This document shows positions 45,150-55,834 of a stretch of DNA of 64,000 nt, one piece after another (within the stretch, counting starts at the first letter, position 1; every line of letters starts with the position of its first letter). The stretch is taken from assembly GCA_029237695.1 (NCBI GenBank), contig CM055279.1:24555919-24619918 (forward strand), in the 5' to 3' direction. The notes under the pieces are model-generated. The model made no database searches. It saw only the letters and a program-made list of their open reading frames with translations, and was not told the DNA's origin. The position numbers were made by a program, and so were the translations under genes. The DNA comes from Conchocele bisecta. Lineage: Eukaryota > Mollusca > Bivalvia > Lucinida > Thyasiridae.

Positions 45150-46135
45150 TATATATATAACAGGAAATGGAAATATATAAATATACATTTTACATGTACA
45201 TGTATAGACGGACAACAAAGCCTGAATGTTCAAATAATGCCACGGGACGGGCGAGTCCAAGTTTCGGGGAAGATACCATACAATGACACGCACGGCGTTA
45301 ACCGGAAGGTTGCGAGTTCGTGCCTCCCGTCTGACAGAAATGTTCGTTTTAATATAATATTCATTAAATCTGTGTTTTGATTTGTTTTTTTAATTACATA
45401 TGTTTTTATGGGTAATAACTCAATAAATAACTGTTTTATTATCTATCCGCACCCATCTTTTTCGAAATCGTCCAACATTACACATTTGGTGACACCTCAC
45501 CGATTGTTGTCCATCTATACATGTAATAGAATGTTCAGAGATGAGCAAAGCCACGACACGTTTCGGCGGCGTATTATACCAGTCATGTAATAGCGCTCGT
45601 CTGCACATACGTCACCAATTTGTGTGTTTCCAATAGTAGGACAAATACATGCATCAGTAAACTTTCATAATGGTCAGTGTAAGTCCAGAACAATGCAAAC
45701 TGCATTTAATGCAGCCCAAAGTGTGTAATACTGAATGTTTGTCCTACTCTGCCTTTTTTTTTCTTTAACTTATATTTAACGGCGGCACTGGCTCTAGGAC
45801 CTTGCATGCCGTCTCCCAAGAATGGGAGAAAGAACGGAGGTAGAGATTTTTTGAGAGAAGGCGGTAATTCCTACTCCATCCTACTCTGCCAGATGTACGT
45901 GTTATATTTATAGAAGATTCATTGCTAGGTAGATGAGCGCTATTGAGACAAGCCTTGTGATTTTGTACCTAAGAAGATGGGCGATTTTCTGTTACAGAAG
46001 ATGTGTTATTTTCTCTAAATGACGTCGAAAGTTGACGAAATGTTCATAGCAAATGCGGAATTCCGCATTTGCTCTGAAAATATGTGAACGTGTATTAAGT
46101 TATTATATAATATGTCCTTGTGTATTAATTATATT
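45150..46135. other. Intron 11, mostly unassigned; tRNA-like T-arm word
   Basis: GGTTGCGAGTTCGTGCC at 45309-45325 resembles a B box, but no cloverleaf can be folded around it. A repeat with GTAGGACAAATACATGC (45636) and TTTGTCCTACTCTGCC (45739) inverted ends is likely another small element. Confidence 0.4.
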
Positions 46136-46620
46136 ATAGGAATGAATGGCCTTTTTGTGGAATTTATCGGGGTATGAACTTGGAAAAGTCGCGGGAATAC
46201 TGGACGAGGCCTTCCGGCCTTCGTACCTCGTCCAGTATTCCCGCGACTTTTCCAAGTTTATACCCCGATACATTCCACAAAAAGGCCATTCATTCATATA
46301 TTGACTAATGAATATGGATATCAAAAGTACTATAGCATATTCGGAAGGCCTCGTCCAGTATTCCCGCGAGTTTTCCAAGTTTATATCCCCGATAAATTCC
46401 ACAAAAAGGCCATTCATTCCTTATAATTCCAGCATTTGAAATAAATTCATCAAGAAAACATGTTTATTTTCCGTTTTCTTAAGAATTATTTTAACTGCGC
46501 CTCACGGTTACGGAAAGTAGTTCGGCGTGGGAGTTTACAGGGATATACATTTTGGACAGAGACTTGCTACGAGCCAATCAAATGTTAGGGAATTGTGTAA
46601 ATATTCTTGTGCTGGAATAA
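46136..46620 (+). mobile_element. Family E copy 5 with a duplicated hairpin
   Basis: A full hairpin (46136-46293), a 50-bp spacer, then a second partial hairpin arm starting GGCCTCGTCCAGTATTCCC (46347) that continues through the complete second module to GTGCTGGAATAAT. Confidence 0.8.
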
Positions 46621-46776
46621 TTATCTGGACGCAAATGTCACATTTTCTTAATAGCATATTCATAGACATGCACTGTACCATGATGGTTTACATCTTTATT
46701 GATCAAGGAATGCATTTTTTTTGCAGCGGTCCATTCACAGGTGTAAGACATGTGACAAAAAAATGCCCATTAAAAT

Positions 46777-46920
46777 AATCCTATTACCCCACCCAGTTGG
46801 TCTCCTATTGTGCTGTGCTATCCCTACCCACTTGGTCTCGTATTGTACTGTGCTATATATAGCACAGTACAATACGCGACCAACTGGGTGGGGTAGTGGG
46901 ATTTTGTAATGGGAATTGTT
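46777..46920. repeat. Palindrome with one duplicated arm
   Basis: ACCCAGTTGGTCTC.TATTGT and ACCCACTTGGTCTCGTATTG face ACAATACGCGACCAACTGGG. Bases 46921-47438 are unassigned intron. Confidence 0.8.
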
Positions 46921-47438
46921 TATGTCCATAATTATGTCCGAGTCTTCCACCTGTGGTCTCATTTACATATTTACTATGATAGGATTTTATAATTTTAATA
47001 CACTGTGATTATAATGTGTTTTTGCAATAAAATCAGTTATTGATTGCCCTAGTTTCTCGACCAATGAAAGCATAGCATTTCCCATATTGCGACTGTTTCT
47101 CCAATATCTACTAAATGTATTCATTAAATGTTCCAATACATAGAGAGGTATATTTAGATCCCGACGTCACGGCTTGTTGTCAGAAATGCACGTGTGGCAC
47201 ATCCTGTTCAGATGTGTACATGTGCACGTGGTAGTCAAACGGCCAATAACGTAATCGTATCGCGTCGAAAAAGCGTATGGGCGGGACTTGCATTGAGACA
47301 GGCATGTGCACGCGAAGAAGGCGGGGCAACCAATAAGTAAGTTACAAAGTTATAATTCATCTATGAAATTAATTTATCAAAAATTCAATATTTGAACTAT
47401 AACTATTTATACTTAATTCTGTCCAGTCAAAGTCACAA

Positions 47439-47706
47439 TTTATCCCGTCAACACAGTGCGTATGTGCCGTGAAACACGGTGCCGTGAAACATTTTTGATA
47501 TCCAGTCAATACTATTTTTACATTTTACAGCCATTTGTAGGTGTTGACGGGATAAATAGAATAGTAGGTTAGTGCCGTGAATGGGAAAACATATCTGGCG
47601 CGGCACGGAAACGGGATGTGCTCGGCAGAGCCTCGCCCATCCCGTTTCCTGAGCCTTGCCAGATATGTTTTCCCATTCACGGCACTAACCTATTATTCTC
47701 TATATA
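47439..47706 (-). mobile_element. Bipartite foldback family B copy 6, abutting a splice donor
   Basis: Module 2 then module 1, ending CTATTATTCTCTATA. On the chordin strand the element starts within the first bases of intron 11. Confidence 0.85.
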
Positions 47707-47707
47707 C

Positions 47708-47779
47708 CTTTATGATCTATGTCGCCGTCCTGTAAGAAAATCGGAGATATTGTTGTTTGTGCAGGTGCTGTAGCCGCCT
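47708..47779 (-). CDS. chrd: Chordin exon 11: linker between CR3 and CR4
   Basis: Acceptor GTCGTCGTTTCAG, donor AAAG/GTATAT. The 72-bp exon has phase 1 at both ends, so it could be skipped without changing frame. It encodes EAATAPAQTTISPIFLQDG then DIDHK, a flexible acidic linker with no cysteine. The intron side of the donor is formed largely by transposon B6 sequence, which may weaken or alter splicing (inference). Confidence 0.75.
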
Positions 47780-47922
47780 CTGAAACGACGACAAACTAAA
47801 GTTATTTGATTTACCATATACATACAATGTACTCCCGTATCATCTCCCGACATCAAATAAGGAACATATCGTACATTTTGTAAACATGTTTTGTGAGATA
47901 TCGCGCATCTTCATGGCTGGTC

Positions 47923-48482
47923 TATGGAAGCCCTGGAGGGACTTCTGACTTCAATACTTCTAGCTTCATTACTTCCTACTTCCTTACTTCTAACTTCCAA
48001 CTTCATTATTTCTAACTTCCAACTTCATTATTTCCTACTTCTAACTTCATTGCTTCTTGCTTCTAACTCTTTACTTTTTACTTCGAATTTCCACCTTCAT
48101 CACGTCTTACGTCTAACTTCCTTACGTCTAACTTCCTTGCTTCTAACTTCATTACTTTATAGAAGTAATGAAGTTAGAAGTAAGGAAGTTAGAAGTAAGA
48201 AGTAAGAAGTAAGAAGTAAGAAGTAATGAAGTTAGAAGTAAGGAAGTTAGAAGCAAGGAAGATAGAAGTAAGAAGTGATGCAGTTAGAAGTAATGGAGTT
48301 AAAAGTAGAAGTTACTGTTGGCAGTTAGAAGTAAGAAGTAAGGAAGTCAGACGTAAGAATTAATGAAGTTAGAAGTAAGAAGTAATGAAGTTGGAAGTTA
48401 GAAGTAGGAAGTTACAAACAAGGAAGTTAGAAGTAGTGAAGATAGAAGTATTGAAGTCAGAAGTCCCTCCAGGGCTTCCATA
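47923..48482. mobile_element. M element: strand-switching 7-8-bp array with long TIRs
   Basis: TATGGAAGCCCTGGAGGGAC and its complement bound a core of ACTTCTA/ACTTCCA/ACTTCATT-type words to about 48158, then the reverse words (GAAGTTAGAAGTAAGG) to about 48450. Flanks CTGGTC and CTTGCC match 4 of 6. The ORFs with LLTSLL repeats are artefacts. Confidence 0.85.
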
Positions 48483-48510
48483 CTTGCCTCATATGCCGAC
48501 GCAAACTTAC

Positions 48511-48619
48511 CCACGCATATTTGACAACAGTCCTCCCGATTGACCCTGACCCTTTGTGATCTTAGACAGGGCAGCTTAGGACAGGGCATCCGTGTACAGT
48601 TCACCTCTGCCGAATCAGG
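48511..48619 (-). CDS. chrd: Chordin exon 10: second half of CR3
   Basis: Acceptor CTTCTGGTTTCAG, donor GTGG/GTAAGT. The 109-bp exon begins at a codon boundary and ends one base into a codon. It encodes PDSAEVNCTRMPCPKLPCL then RSQRVRVNREDCCQICV, a VWC second half with C-x4-C-x4-C and CC-x2-C. The residues match what I know of vertebrate chordin CR3. Element M lies 28 bp into the following intron. Confidence 0.92.
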
Positions 48620-48920
48620 CTGAAACCAGAAGAAAGTAAATACGGTTTGTTAAACATGTATGCTTTATCATACCTTTTTGTACACACATTATTTGTTGTG
48701 TGAATTAGGGCCGCTGGTTGTGCAGCGTTGAAGACTCCTCGACAACCGCTGTGCACGTATCATGTGTTATCTTGGTGTATTGCTTCTCAATCAGTGTCTT
48801 TTTTTACATGGGTTCATGTGTCTCCTTTGGGTATCGTGTTCTCCATTTGCTAGCATTATGAATCCGTTAACGATAAACAACTATAACGCACATTTAAAAT
48901 AAAACATCGAACGTCTACGG
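48620..48920. other. Intron 9, unassigned
   Basis: GCTGGTTGTGCAGCGTTGAAG and CGACAACCGCTGTGCACG form a weak inverted pair near 48713-48757. Nothing else recognised. Confidence 0.4.
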
Positions 48921-49600
48921 TTAAAGGTACATCCCCACTGAGTAGACACAAAATGCTCTGTATATCAGAGCCATCATCTCAGACATTTTCTGGCAAAATA
49001 AATATTTATTCACCATTACCCCACGTGTTGATTGACATTACTATTTATTCTTCCGTGAAAATTATTATTTTTTCAGGTCACGCATTTAATTAGTATAAAT
49101 AATTAGAAAATATCATGCCTCATTTGCATATGAAACTGCTATTTAGTGTACACATACACTCCTTTTCATGTCCACTGTCTGTTATCAAGCTTGCATTGTC
49201 ATGTTGATTGTATGTTTGTTAATTACTATTGTTACATGGTTTCCGTTGTTTGCACATATGTGCAAACAAATAGCGCCTGCTGTTTGCATATGGCTTTAGG
49301 CAATGCTCATTCCGGGGCCGCGCGTAGACCAAGTGCCTTCATGACATGACATGATCAAACCTTATAATTGTGCTCATGAGCCAGCATGGCTTAAGCAATA
49401 AACGATTATTCTATTATATTCTATGAAATAGCCTGATACCACCGCGCATCACTTCCAGTAAACTAAACATTACCAAATTATTACATCTGTATAGCGGGCA
49501 CTCGTAAGTTTTAGAACTGGTGGAATAGTGACACAATTATACACTTATTTAATTCCTATAAAGAACAGTTTGTGCCTACTGAGTGGGCATGTACCTTTAA
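48921..49600 (+). mobile_element. Family D copy 8, split by a 287-bp insertion
   Basis: TTAA at 48921-48924 and 49597-49600; AGGTACATCCCCACTG to GAGTGGGCATGTACCT. The interior is also short of about 60 bp. Confidence 0.8.
49136..49422 (+). mobile_element. Insertion with ATGAAA duplication and an (ATTCT)-like tail
   Basis: ATGAAA at 49130-49135 and 49423-49428. The insert contains the F-type hairpin TTTGCACATATGTGCAAAC (about 49251) and ends GCAATAAACGATTATTCTATT, a retroposon-like 3' tail. Confidence 0.6.
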
Positions 49601-49708
49601 CACGTACTTACCTATACCAGTTTACTCTCCGAGGATATGTATTACATTGTATATACACATAAATGGTATAACTACTTTTGAAGGACACAAATACATTTGT
49701 ACCACGCT

Positions 49709-50238
49709 CAGTAGCCGATTTCACCAAAATTGCTAAGAATACTTATCTTGCGAAGTACACATAGAGGGAGAAATTTTCAATTTAAGAATAAATTTATTAA
49801 TTTTTATTATAATGAATTTATTACATTATCACAGCCATTTTGGCTGTGATAATGTAATACATTCAGTATAATAATTCTGCATACTTTTAATCATAAAATA
49901 TATAATACAGTCGTTAGTTCTGTATGAAATACAGTGGAACCTCTCTAAACCGGACAACAAGACACGTTTGTGATCATAATTTGGATGGGTTTCTTGGTCA
50001 TTTATCTCCGGTGAGAACGCATGTTCTTGATCGGATGGAACACAACTATGGATCGGAATAATCAAATGCCTGATTTACAGTGAGACCTCGCTAAACCGGA
50101 CACCCTGGGGACCTCCCAGGGTGTCCGGTTTAGCGAGGTTTCACTGTAATGCATTTCGGGAAAAATAAATAATTACTCCTTCAAAGTACACTTTTCTGGA
50201 TACGTATACTTGGCAATGTTGGTGAAATCTGCTATTGG
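49709..50238. mobile_element. MITE family R copy 4, split by H4
   Basis: CAGTAGCCGATTTCACC to TTGGTGAAATCTGC, centre ATTATCACAGCCATTTTGG. Interrupted at its ATGAAATAATGC site. Confidence 0.85.
49932..50146 (+). mobile_element. pogo/Tc1-like MITE family H copy 4, inserted in R4
   Basis: CAGTGGAACCTCTCTAAACC to GAGGTTTCACTG, with TA duplicated (49930-49931, 50147-50148). Removing it restores the R consensus, proving the TA target. Confidence 0.9.
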
Positions 50239-50284
50239 AGTTGCACCCAGTATCACACCGCCGTTTCTGACCAACTAAACTTAC

Positions 50285-50421
50285 CAAACAGTTACAGATG
50301 GCACATTTGGCGTATCCGAACGGCGGGACATACGGGTGCCAATATGTTCCGACAGGGTGCCATCGCTTGTCGCCATGGTAATAGCAACTTCCCTGGTGCC
50401 GCTTCTCCGTAGAGTTATCAT
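50285..50421 (-). CDS. chrd: Chordin exon 9: first half of CR3
   Basis: Acceptor AATAAACTTCAG, donor TTG/GTAAGT. The 137-bp exon completes the GAT codon left open by exon 8 and ends at a codon boundary. It encodes [19 protein letters not shown] then [19 protein letters not shown] and CAICNCL. The WHPYxPPFG..KCAxCxC signature is characteristic of chordin CR modules. Element R4 ends 46 bp into intron 9, and G5 starts 60 bp upstream of the acceptor. Confidence 0.95.
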
Positions 50422-50481
50422 CTGAAGTTTATTGAATAACGCTCCACACTTCACAGTTTTGTTATCAATACATAGCGAATA

Positions 50482-50887
50482 CCAGGTGCATGATCACTTG
50501 GTTATAACAACAACAACAGTGGCTGAAAGTGTTGAAATCTTGAAAGTATTATTTGATATTTTCCTTAATATGAAACAGATTTTAATGCAATATGGCGCAG
50601 CAAACGCTTCTTCATGAGACTTATGTCACAGGCACAGACTTATGTCGTTTTTGCGAAGAATCGATTTCCGTGTCGGAGAAGAGACACGGAAATCGATTCT
50701 TCGCAAAAACGACAGAAGTTTGGGCGAAAATACAAGACGCGTAACAAGACGCGTTTGATGCGCCATATTTCATCAAAAGCCGTTACGTAATAAGGAAACT
50801 ATACAAGAATACGTACTTTGAATCAGATGGATTCTGGAAATTTCAGTAACTGTTGTTGTTGTTAGTACCACGTGATCATACACCTTG
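50482..50887 (+). mobile_element. hAT-like foldback family G copy 5, 5-bp duplication
   Basis: CCAGGTGCATGATCAC to GTGATCATACACCTTG, with target duplication GAATA at 50477-50481 and 50888-50892. A strong inner palindrome ATCGATTTCCGTGTC / GACACGGAAATCGAT is at 50660-50701. Confidence 0.85.
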
Positions 50888-50891
50888 GAAT

Positions 50892-51235
50892 ACCAGGCTA
50901 GTGTCTTTTGATATCAAGTTTATCAGGCAAGGATAGAAAACGCGTAGGAACCGAGCCTGATACAATTGAAATAAAAAAACACTAGCATGGTATTATATTT
51001 ATCAGGTAACACATTTGGCAAAATAATGAGCAATTATGACGTTTTTCGTTGAAAACAACATGGACTTGTTTCCGTGACATCATTCCACTGACGTAATTCG
51101 GTAACGTCACATGACGTCATACGACCAATGGAACGTCAGTTTTCTCTTCGCTGTAACCGGCCGGAAGTTTGTATCAGGTCAATGCCTGATATAACAATAT
51201 GTTATCAGTCAATGCGTATTCGGTCTATTCAGGGC
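50892..51235 (+). repeat. Dispersed repeat AN copy 1
   Basis: ACCAGGCTAGTGTCTTTTGA, AAGTTTATCAGGCAAGG, GTATCAGGTCAATGCCTGA: all are found inverted at 53027-53345. Contains TGACGTCA at 51112-51119. Confidence 0.7.
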
Positions 51236-51330
51236 AGGTTACCAGATAAATGTACTATGTAAGGGAAATTATAAAAGTATCATTGATGCAGTTACGGGTA
51301 ACACTGTAACTTGCGGGTTTGTATACCGTC

Positions 51331-51822
51331 TTAAAGTTACATGTACATGCCCGCTTAGTAGGCACAAACTGTTCTTTATATCAGAGGCATCATCTTACAT
51401 TTTCTGGAAAAAATACACATTCATTCACCATTACCCCATGTATAGATTGGCAGTATTATACAATTTATATCAGATGTAAATTTCCACTCTGATATCAGGG
51501 GCGATAACGGCGTTTCCTTAACATTTTAACGGACATTACTATTTATTCCCTGTATTTATGTTTTGAAGTGCAATGATTATACTTTATAAACTATCTAAAT
51601 ACTATTTTTTCTTGTGACGCATATAATTAGTATAAATAATTAAAAAATACCATGCATCATTTGCATATGAAAATAGCCTGATACCACCGCGCGTCACTAT
51701 CAGTAAAATAAATATTACTAAATTATTGTATCTGTATAGCGGGCACTCGTAATTTTTAAAACTGGTGGAATAGTGTTACAATTATACACTATAAAGAACA
51801 TGTTGTGGGCATGTACCTTTAA
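51331..51822 (+). mobile_element. Kolobok/T2-like MITE family D copy 9
   Basis: TTAA at 51331-51334 and 51819-51822. The left end is altered to AGTTACATGTACATGCCC. The right end lacks the GCCTACTGAG part of the TIR. Confidence 0.8.
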
Positions 51823-52129
51823 TATAGTTGCATTGTAATGTATAATATACCTGTCCAGTTTTTGTTTCATTTTTGCCTCCTCTAGTCAATCAATTGAACA
51901 TTGTTGTTTGGATGTGAATGCAGTTCTTGACTAGTGGTAATCATTATCGAAGTGTGTGTATGCACACATGATGAAACTATAGGGGTGGCGAGGGGGTGTA
52001 GGAGAGTCGGACAAAGGCTTTGGGACTTTATGCCTCGTATCTGCCAGTGGCAAATTCATTGTGAGTGATGTATCTACATATACCACAAACCTTGCGTTAG
52101 GCCTACGAAATTATATTATTAACGTTTCC
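51823..52129. other. Intron 8, unassigned
   Basis: No repeat family or exon signal recognised. Confidence 0.45.
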
Positions 52130-52360
52130 TAAGCCTTGCCAGATATGTTTTCCCATTCACGGCACTAACCTACTATTCTATATCTATTTTCCTTATTTCT
52201 GAACCAAAGTATATGTTGTGACCACTCATTTGAACCGTCTCGGCGAGACGGTTCAAATGAGTGGACACAACATATACTTCTGATGAGAAATAAATAAATT
52301 CTTGAGCCTTGTCGGATATTTTTTCCCATTCACGGCACTAACCTACTATTCTCTATTTAT
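52130..52360 (-). mobile_element. Two family B half-hairpins around a palindrome
   Basis: The B arm (GCCAGATATGTTTTCCCATT ... CCTACTATTC) occurs at 52135-52180 and again at 52305-52356. Between them lies a palindrome ATATGTTGTG.CCACTCATTT / complement with centre GTCTCGGCGAGAC. Confidence 0.75.
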
Positions 52361-52381
52361 TAACAGGCTCTGCTGACGTAC

Positions 52382-52475
52382 CTTCACACATGGGGCAACA
52401 TTGGTCCTCATGCTTGACTGGGTGGGCACATGAGACTGGCGGACACAACACCCGATCACAGCGTGCGTTACCCCT
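52382..52475 (-). CDS. chrd: Chordin exon 8: second half of CR2
   Basis: Acceptor AATTATATTTCAG, donor GAAG/GTACGT. The 94-bp exon begins at a codon boundary and ends one base into a codon. It encodes RGNARCDRVLCPPVSCAHP then VKHEDQCCPMCE, with C-x4-C-x4-C ... CC-x2-C as in all VWC modules. A B-element arm ends about 25 bp into the next intron. Confidence 0.94.
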
Positions 52476-52616
52476 CTGAAATATAATTAGTATGCAGATC
52501 AGTTTATGCTATATTCTGCCTCATCGCATCTCCTTATTTAGATTATCGAAATACGAACCATGCACTTGATTATCAGGACAGTGTGGGCAATCCGCTGACC
52601 TGACAAACTCCACATT

Positions 52617-52987
52617 CATGGGCGGATTCAGGGGGGTGGGGCGGACACGCGCCCCCCCCCCTAAAATTCGCCGAGTAAAGATTTTTTACAAGTTACAAGG
52701 TACGTTCTCGTTGTGAATTTATTGTTTATTGTCTTATTGTTTCAAAATTTAAACGTTTTCACTCAACAATCATGTCTAAACATACTGTGACAGTGTCAAT
52801 AGTTTTGCTCCAACATGCGCCAGAACGCAGGAAATGTGATATAGATTTCAAAAAATTTCCGGGGGGTATTCCCCCGGACCCCCCTACCGCTATCCCGAGC
52901 TCCACTCGGTGTACGCTCGTTCGATAATACAGTAAAGTATTGCAAAATAGTTACGCCCCCCTAACCCGAAATCTGGATCCGCGCCTG
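52617..52987 (+). mobile_element. hAT-like MITE family J copy 3, 5-bp duplication
   Basis: CATGGGCGGATTCAGG to CTGGATCCGCGCCTG, with target duplication ACATT at 52612-52616 and 52988-52992. Confidence 0.9.
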
Positions 52988-53026
52988 ACATTGTGGTATA
53001 TGCGACGAGCGTTGTGAAGTCACTTT

Positions 53027-53345
53027 ACCGCTATTTGTTATTTATCAGGTAACATGTACTGTATTGACAGAATATGTACTAACTGATAACATATTGTTAT
53101 ATAAGGCATTGACCTGATACAAACATATGGGTTACAACAAAGTGAAAACTGGTCGGATGACGTCACGTTTGTGGTCATTTTAGAGCATAAAACGTTACAT
53201 GATAAATAGAATAACGAGATAGTTGTCTTTTGTTATCAAGTTTATCAGGCTCGGCTCGGAAACTGTCGGTATTCCTCGGAAAGTCCCGGAATTCATACGA
53301 GTTTCCTAGCCTTGCCTGATAAACTTGATATCAAACGACACAAGC
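53027..53345 (-). repeat. Dispersed repeat AN copy 2 (reverse)
   Basis: Inverted counterpart of 50892-51235: TATAAGGCATTGACCTGATAC, GCCTGATAAACTTGATATCA. Confidence 0.7.
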
Positions 53346-53462
53346 TTGGTATCCTCTATGTATGTACGAGTCTGTTCCTACTGGCTGAACGTTCAAGAGG
53401 ATCGGTATCTACAATTGCCACAAAGTCTGGGAATGTGTGCCTTACACTATGTACACAACACA

Positions 53463-53562
53463 CAGTGGGGTCAGCGTGTAAGTGCACACACGAACGAACA
53501 CGACAGGTTGGTTCCAACCTGTCGTGTTCGTTCGTGTGTGCACTTACACGCTGACCCCACTG
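53463..53562. mobile_element. Palindromic MITE family U copy 3
   Basis: CAGTGGGGTCAGCGTGTAAG to CTTACACGCTGACCCCACTG, a perfect-looking 100-bp hairpin with a TTGGTTCCAA centre. It produces look-alike ORFs on both strands. Confidence 0.9.
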
Positions 53563-53789
53563 TATGTATTCTCCGTTATTGGTTTGGCACATTAGCCAGG
53601 ATCGCGGTAACTATTGTCTACGATAATATTACCAGCTACAATGCAGTATACTCGTATAACAGTACTATTTACACTAAGCCTGATTTCATATCGTTACAAG
53701 ATGAATTTCAGCTTAAGTGGACTTTTCGGTTTTCTGTGGGCACATACGCTTCACACATACTAACAGTAGAATAACAAGTTGTGACGTAC

Positions 53790-53963
53790 CTCGCACCTGC
53801 ATGTATGGCATGGATATGACGCTTCTGGTAACCACGATTCGCCGTGACGGTACATCTGACCCTCGTAGTAACATCTAAATACCCCGTTTTCATCCACATC
53901 ATTGGACAACCTATTAGTATCCTCGCCAACCTTGGGACCCCAACATATATTGGACCGGTATAT
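53790..53963 (-). CDS. chrd: Chordin exon 7: CHRD-CR2 linker and first half of CR2
   Basis: Acceptor CTCCTTGTTCCTCAG, donor CGAG/GTACGT. The 174-bp exon is 58 codons with phase 0 at both ends. It encodes a linker (IYRSNICWGPKVGEDTNRL) then CYYEGQMYRHGESWLPEA and SYPCHTCRCE. The GQxYxxGExWxP and CxxCxC motifs are the first half of a VWC/CR module. A longer alternative frame through the same bases is a shadow. Confidence 0.93.
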
Positions 53964-54117
53964 CTGAGGAACAAGGAGTAACGCAACTACACAGACGCAC
54001 TAAACAGCTAAATTGGCAACAGTGATATTTAATATTGGTACTTATTTGCACACATGCTGAAAGATTTACACGAACAGCAGATGATTGCTTGACACAAACT
54101 ATTCAAATACATGTACC

Positions 54118-55414
54118 CATTGTTTTAAAGTCACTTTTGATTAAATTTTCGACCACTTGGTCTTTATAAAAATAGTGTAAAAATGTATTGACAGTCATAT
54201 AATTCAATTTTCGACCACTTGGTCTTTATCAAAATAGTGTGAAAATGTATTGAATTTTCGACAACTTGGTCTTTATCAAAATAGTGTGAAAATGTATTGA
54301 CAGTCCCACAGGCGATTCTAGCGTGTCTTGGATGGTCAATTATTGTTTGTATATACATAAAACACCTTTCTAAACAATGTACACAACAATTCAAAAGTGC
54401 CCGGGTGTAAATATAATAATACTTAGAAAGGTACAAAACTCCCATTCGCCACCATTGTAACGAAAACTCACACAATGTAGACAATTGGAACTCGCCTATA
54501 CAACGCATTACAGCGTGTCGAAACCGCTGCTTGGGGTGGGTTTTCGGCATAAATTTTACAGTTGCTAATACATTAACATAAATCTCAAAGATTTCGAGTG
54601 TAAACTGTACTAAAAACGCGTCTCACTAACCTAAATTCGCTTTTTAAAATCATACACGTTCACTTCCGCATTCTCAATGACTATTAGCCGCCATCTTTGA
54701 AAATGTTTCAATCACGTGCACGCAGTGGTTTGGTTGGTTACTGGAGACTGACGTCATTTCCATTAGCCAACCAAATCAGTGCGTGTCACGTGATTCGATA
54801 TTTTCAAAGATGGCGGCTAACATTCATTTTTAATCAGGAAACAAAGGTGTATGATTTTAAAAAGCGGATTTAGGTTAGTAAGACGCGTTTTTAGTACAGC
54901 TTACACCCGAAATCTTTGAGATGTATGTTAATGTATTGGTAACTGTAAACTTTATGTCGAAAATTCACCCCAAACAGCAGTTACGGCACGCTGAATGCGT
55001 TTTATAGGCGAGTTCCAATTGTCTACATTGTGTGAGTTTTCGTTACAATGGTGGCGAATGGGAGTTTTGTACCTTTCTAAGTATTATTATATTTACACCC
55101 GGGCACTTTTGAATTGTTGTGTACATTGTTTAGAAAGGTGTTTTATGTATATACAAACAATAATTGACCATCCAAGACACGCTAGAATCGCCTGTGGACA
55201 GTCCTATAATTAAATTTTCGACCACTTGGTCTTTATCAAAATAGTGTGAAAATGTATTGAATTTTCGACCACTTGGTCTTTATCAAAATAGTGTGAAAAT
55301 GTATTGAATTTTCGACCACTTGGTCTTTATCAAAATAGTGTGAACATTTTCACACTATTTTGATAAAGACCAAGTGGTCAATATTTTAATAAAAAGAGTG
55401 ACTTTAAAACAATG
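54118..55414. mobile_element. V element: 1.3-kb palindrome with 47-bp tandem repeats at its ends
   Basis: Outer ends CATTGTTTTAAAGTCAC and complement. Near each end is a tandem array of ~47-bp units (GACCACTTGGTCTTTATCAA), about three copies on the left and four on the right. The inner arms (about 300 bp, GATTCTAGCGTGTCTTGGAT etc.) are inverted around a loop at about 54720-54790. AAGATGGCGGC sits in both arms. The two long ORFs are mirror images of each other and not genes. Confidence 0.85.
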
Positions 55415-55834
55415 TGTATTAAATGTGCTTCTCTTCGGAGGTTATTGGAAATTACTATTCAGATATATTTAAGTTTCTCCAAAATAGAGGCACACCCACA
55501 CACATTCGTACAGCAGCAGTAAGCATTACTAGCCAGTGCTGCCGTTGACATAACCACTTTAGCTTACAGTAAACTTAATTGTAATTCCCTGACGGTTTCA
55601 ATGTGATATAATCTCATCGTTGGTCGTGGAGTTAGTTCATAGAGCACCAGGTTCACTGTGTCCATATACTGATTAAATCGATGTTATCCAATGTTGACAT
55701 ACGATTTACTTACTACCAAGTTCACATGTAACCCGCATGTTCTGTCTGCAACACTGGGCGACTAGTAGCACTGCGTTAGAGACAGGAAAAGCGGGTTACT
55801 CCGTAGGAATGTAAAACGCACTGCAGCATAAGTT
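55415..55834. other. Intron 6, unassigned
   Basis: AGTAACCCGC words at 55727 (ATGTAACCCGCATG) and 55793 (GCGGGTTACTCC) form a short inverted pair. Nothing else recognised. Confidence 0.4.

Noticed and set aside
45285..45340. tRNA gene suggested by a B-box-like word
   Set aside because: No acceptor, D or anticodon stems can be paired around it; at best a SINE remnant.
54164..55213. Two ORFs with identical sequence on opposite strands
   Set aside because: They are the two arms of one palindrome; neither has splice or domain support.
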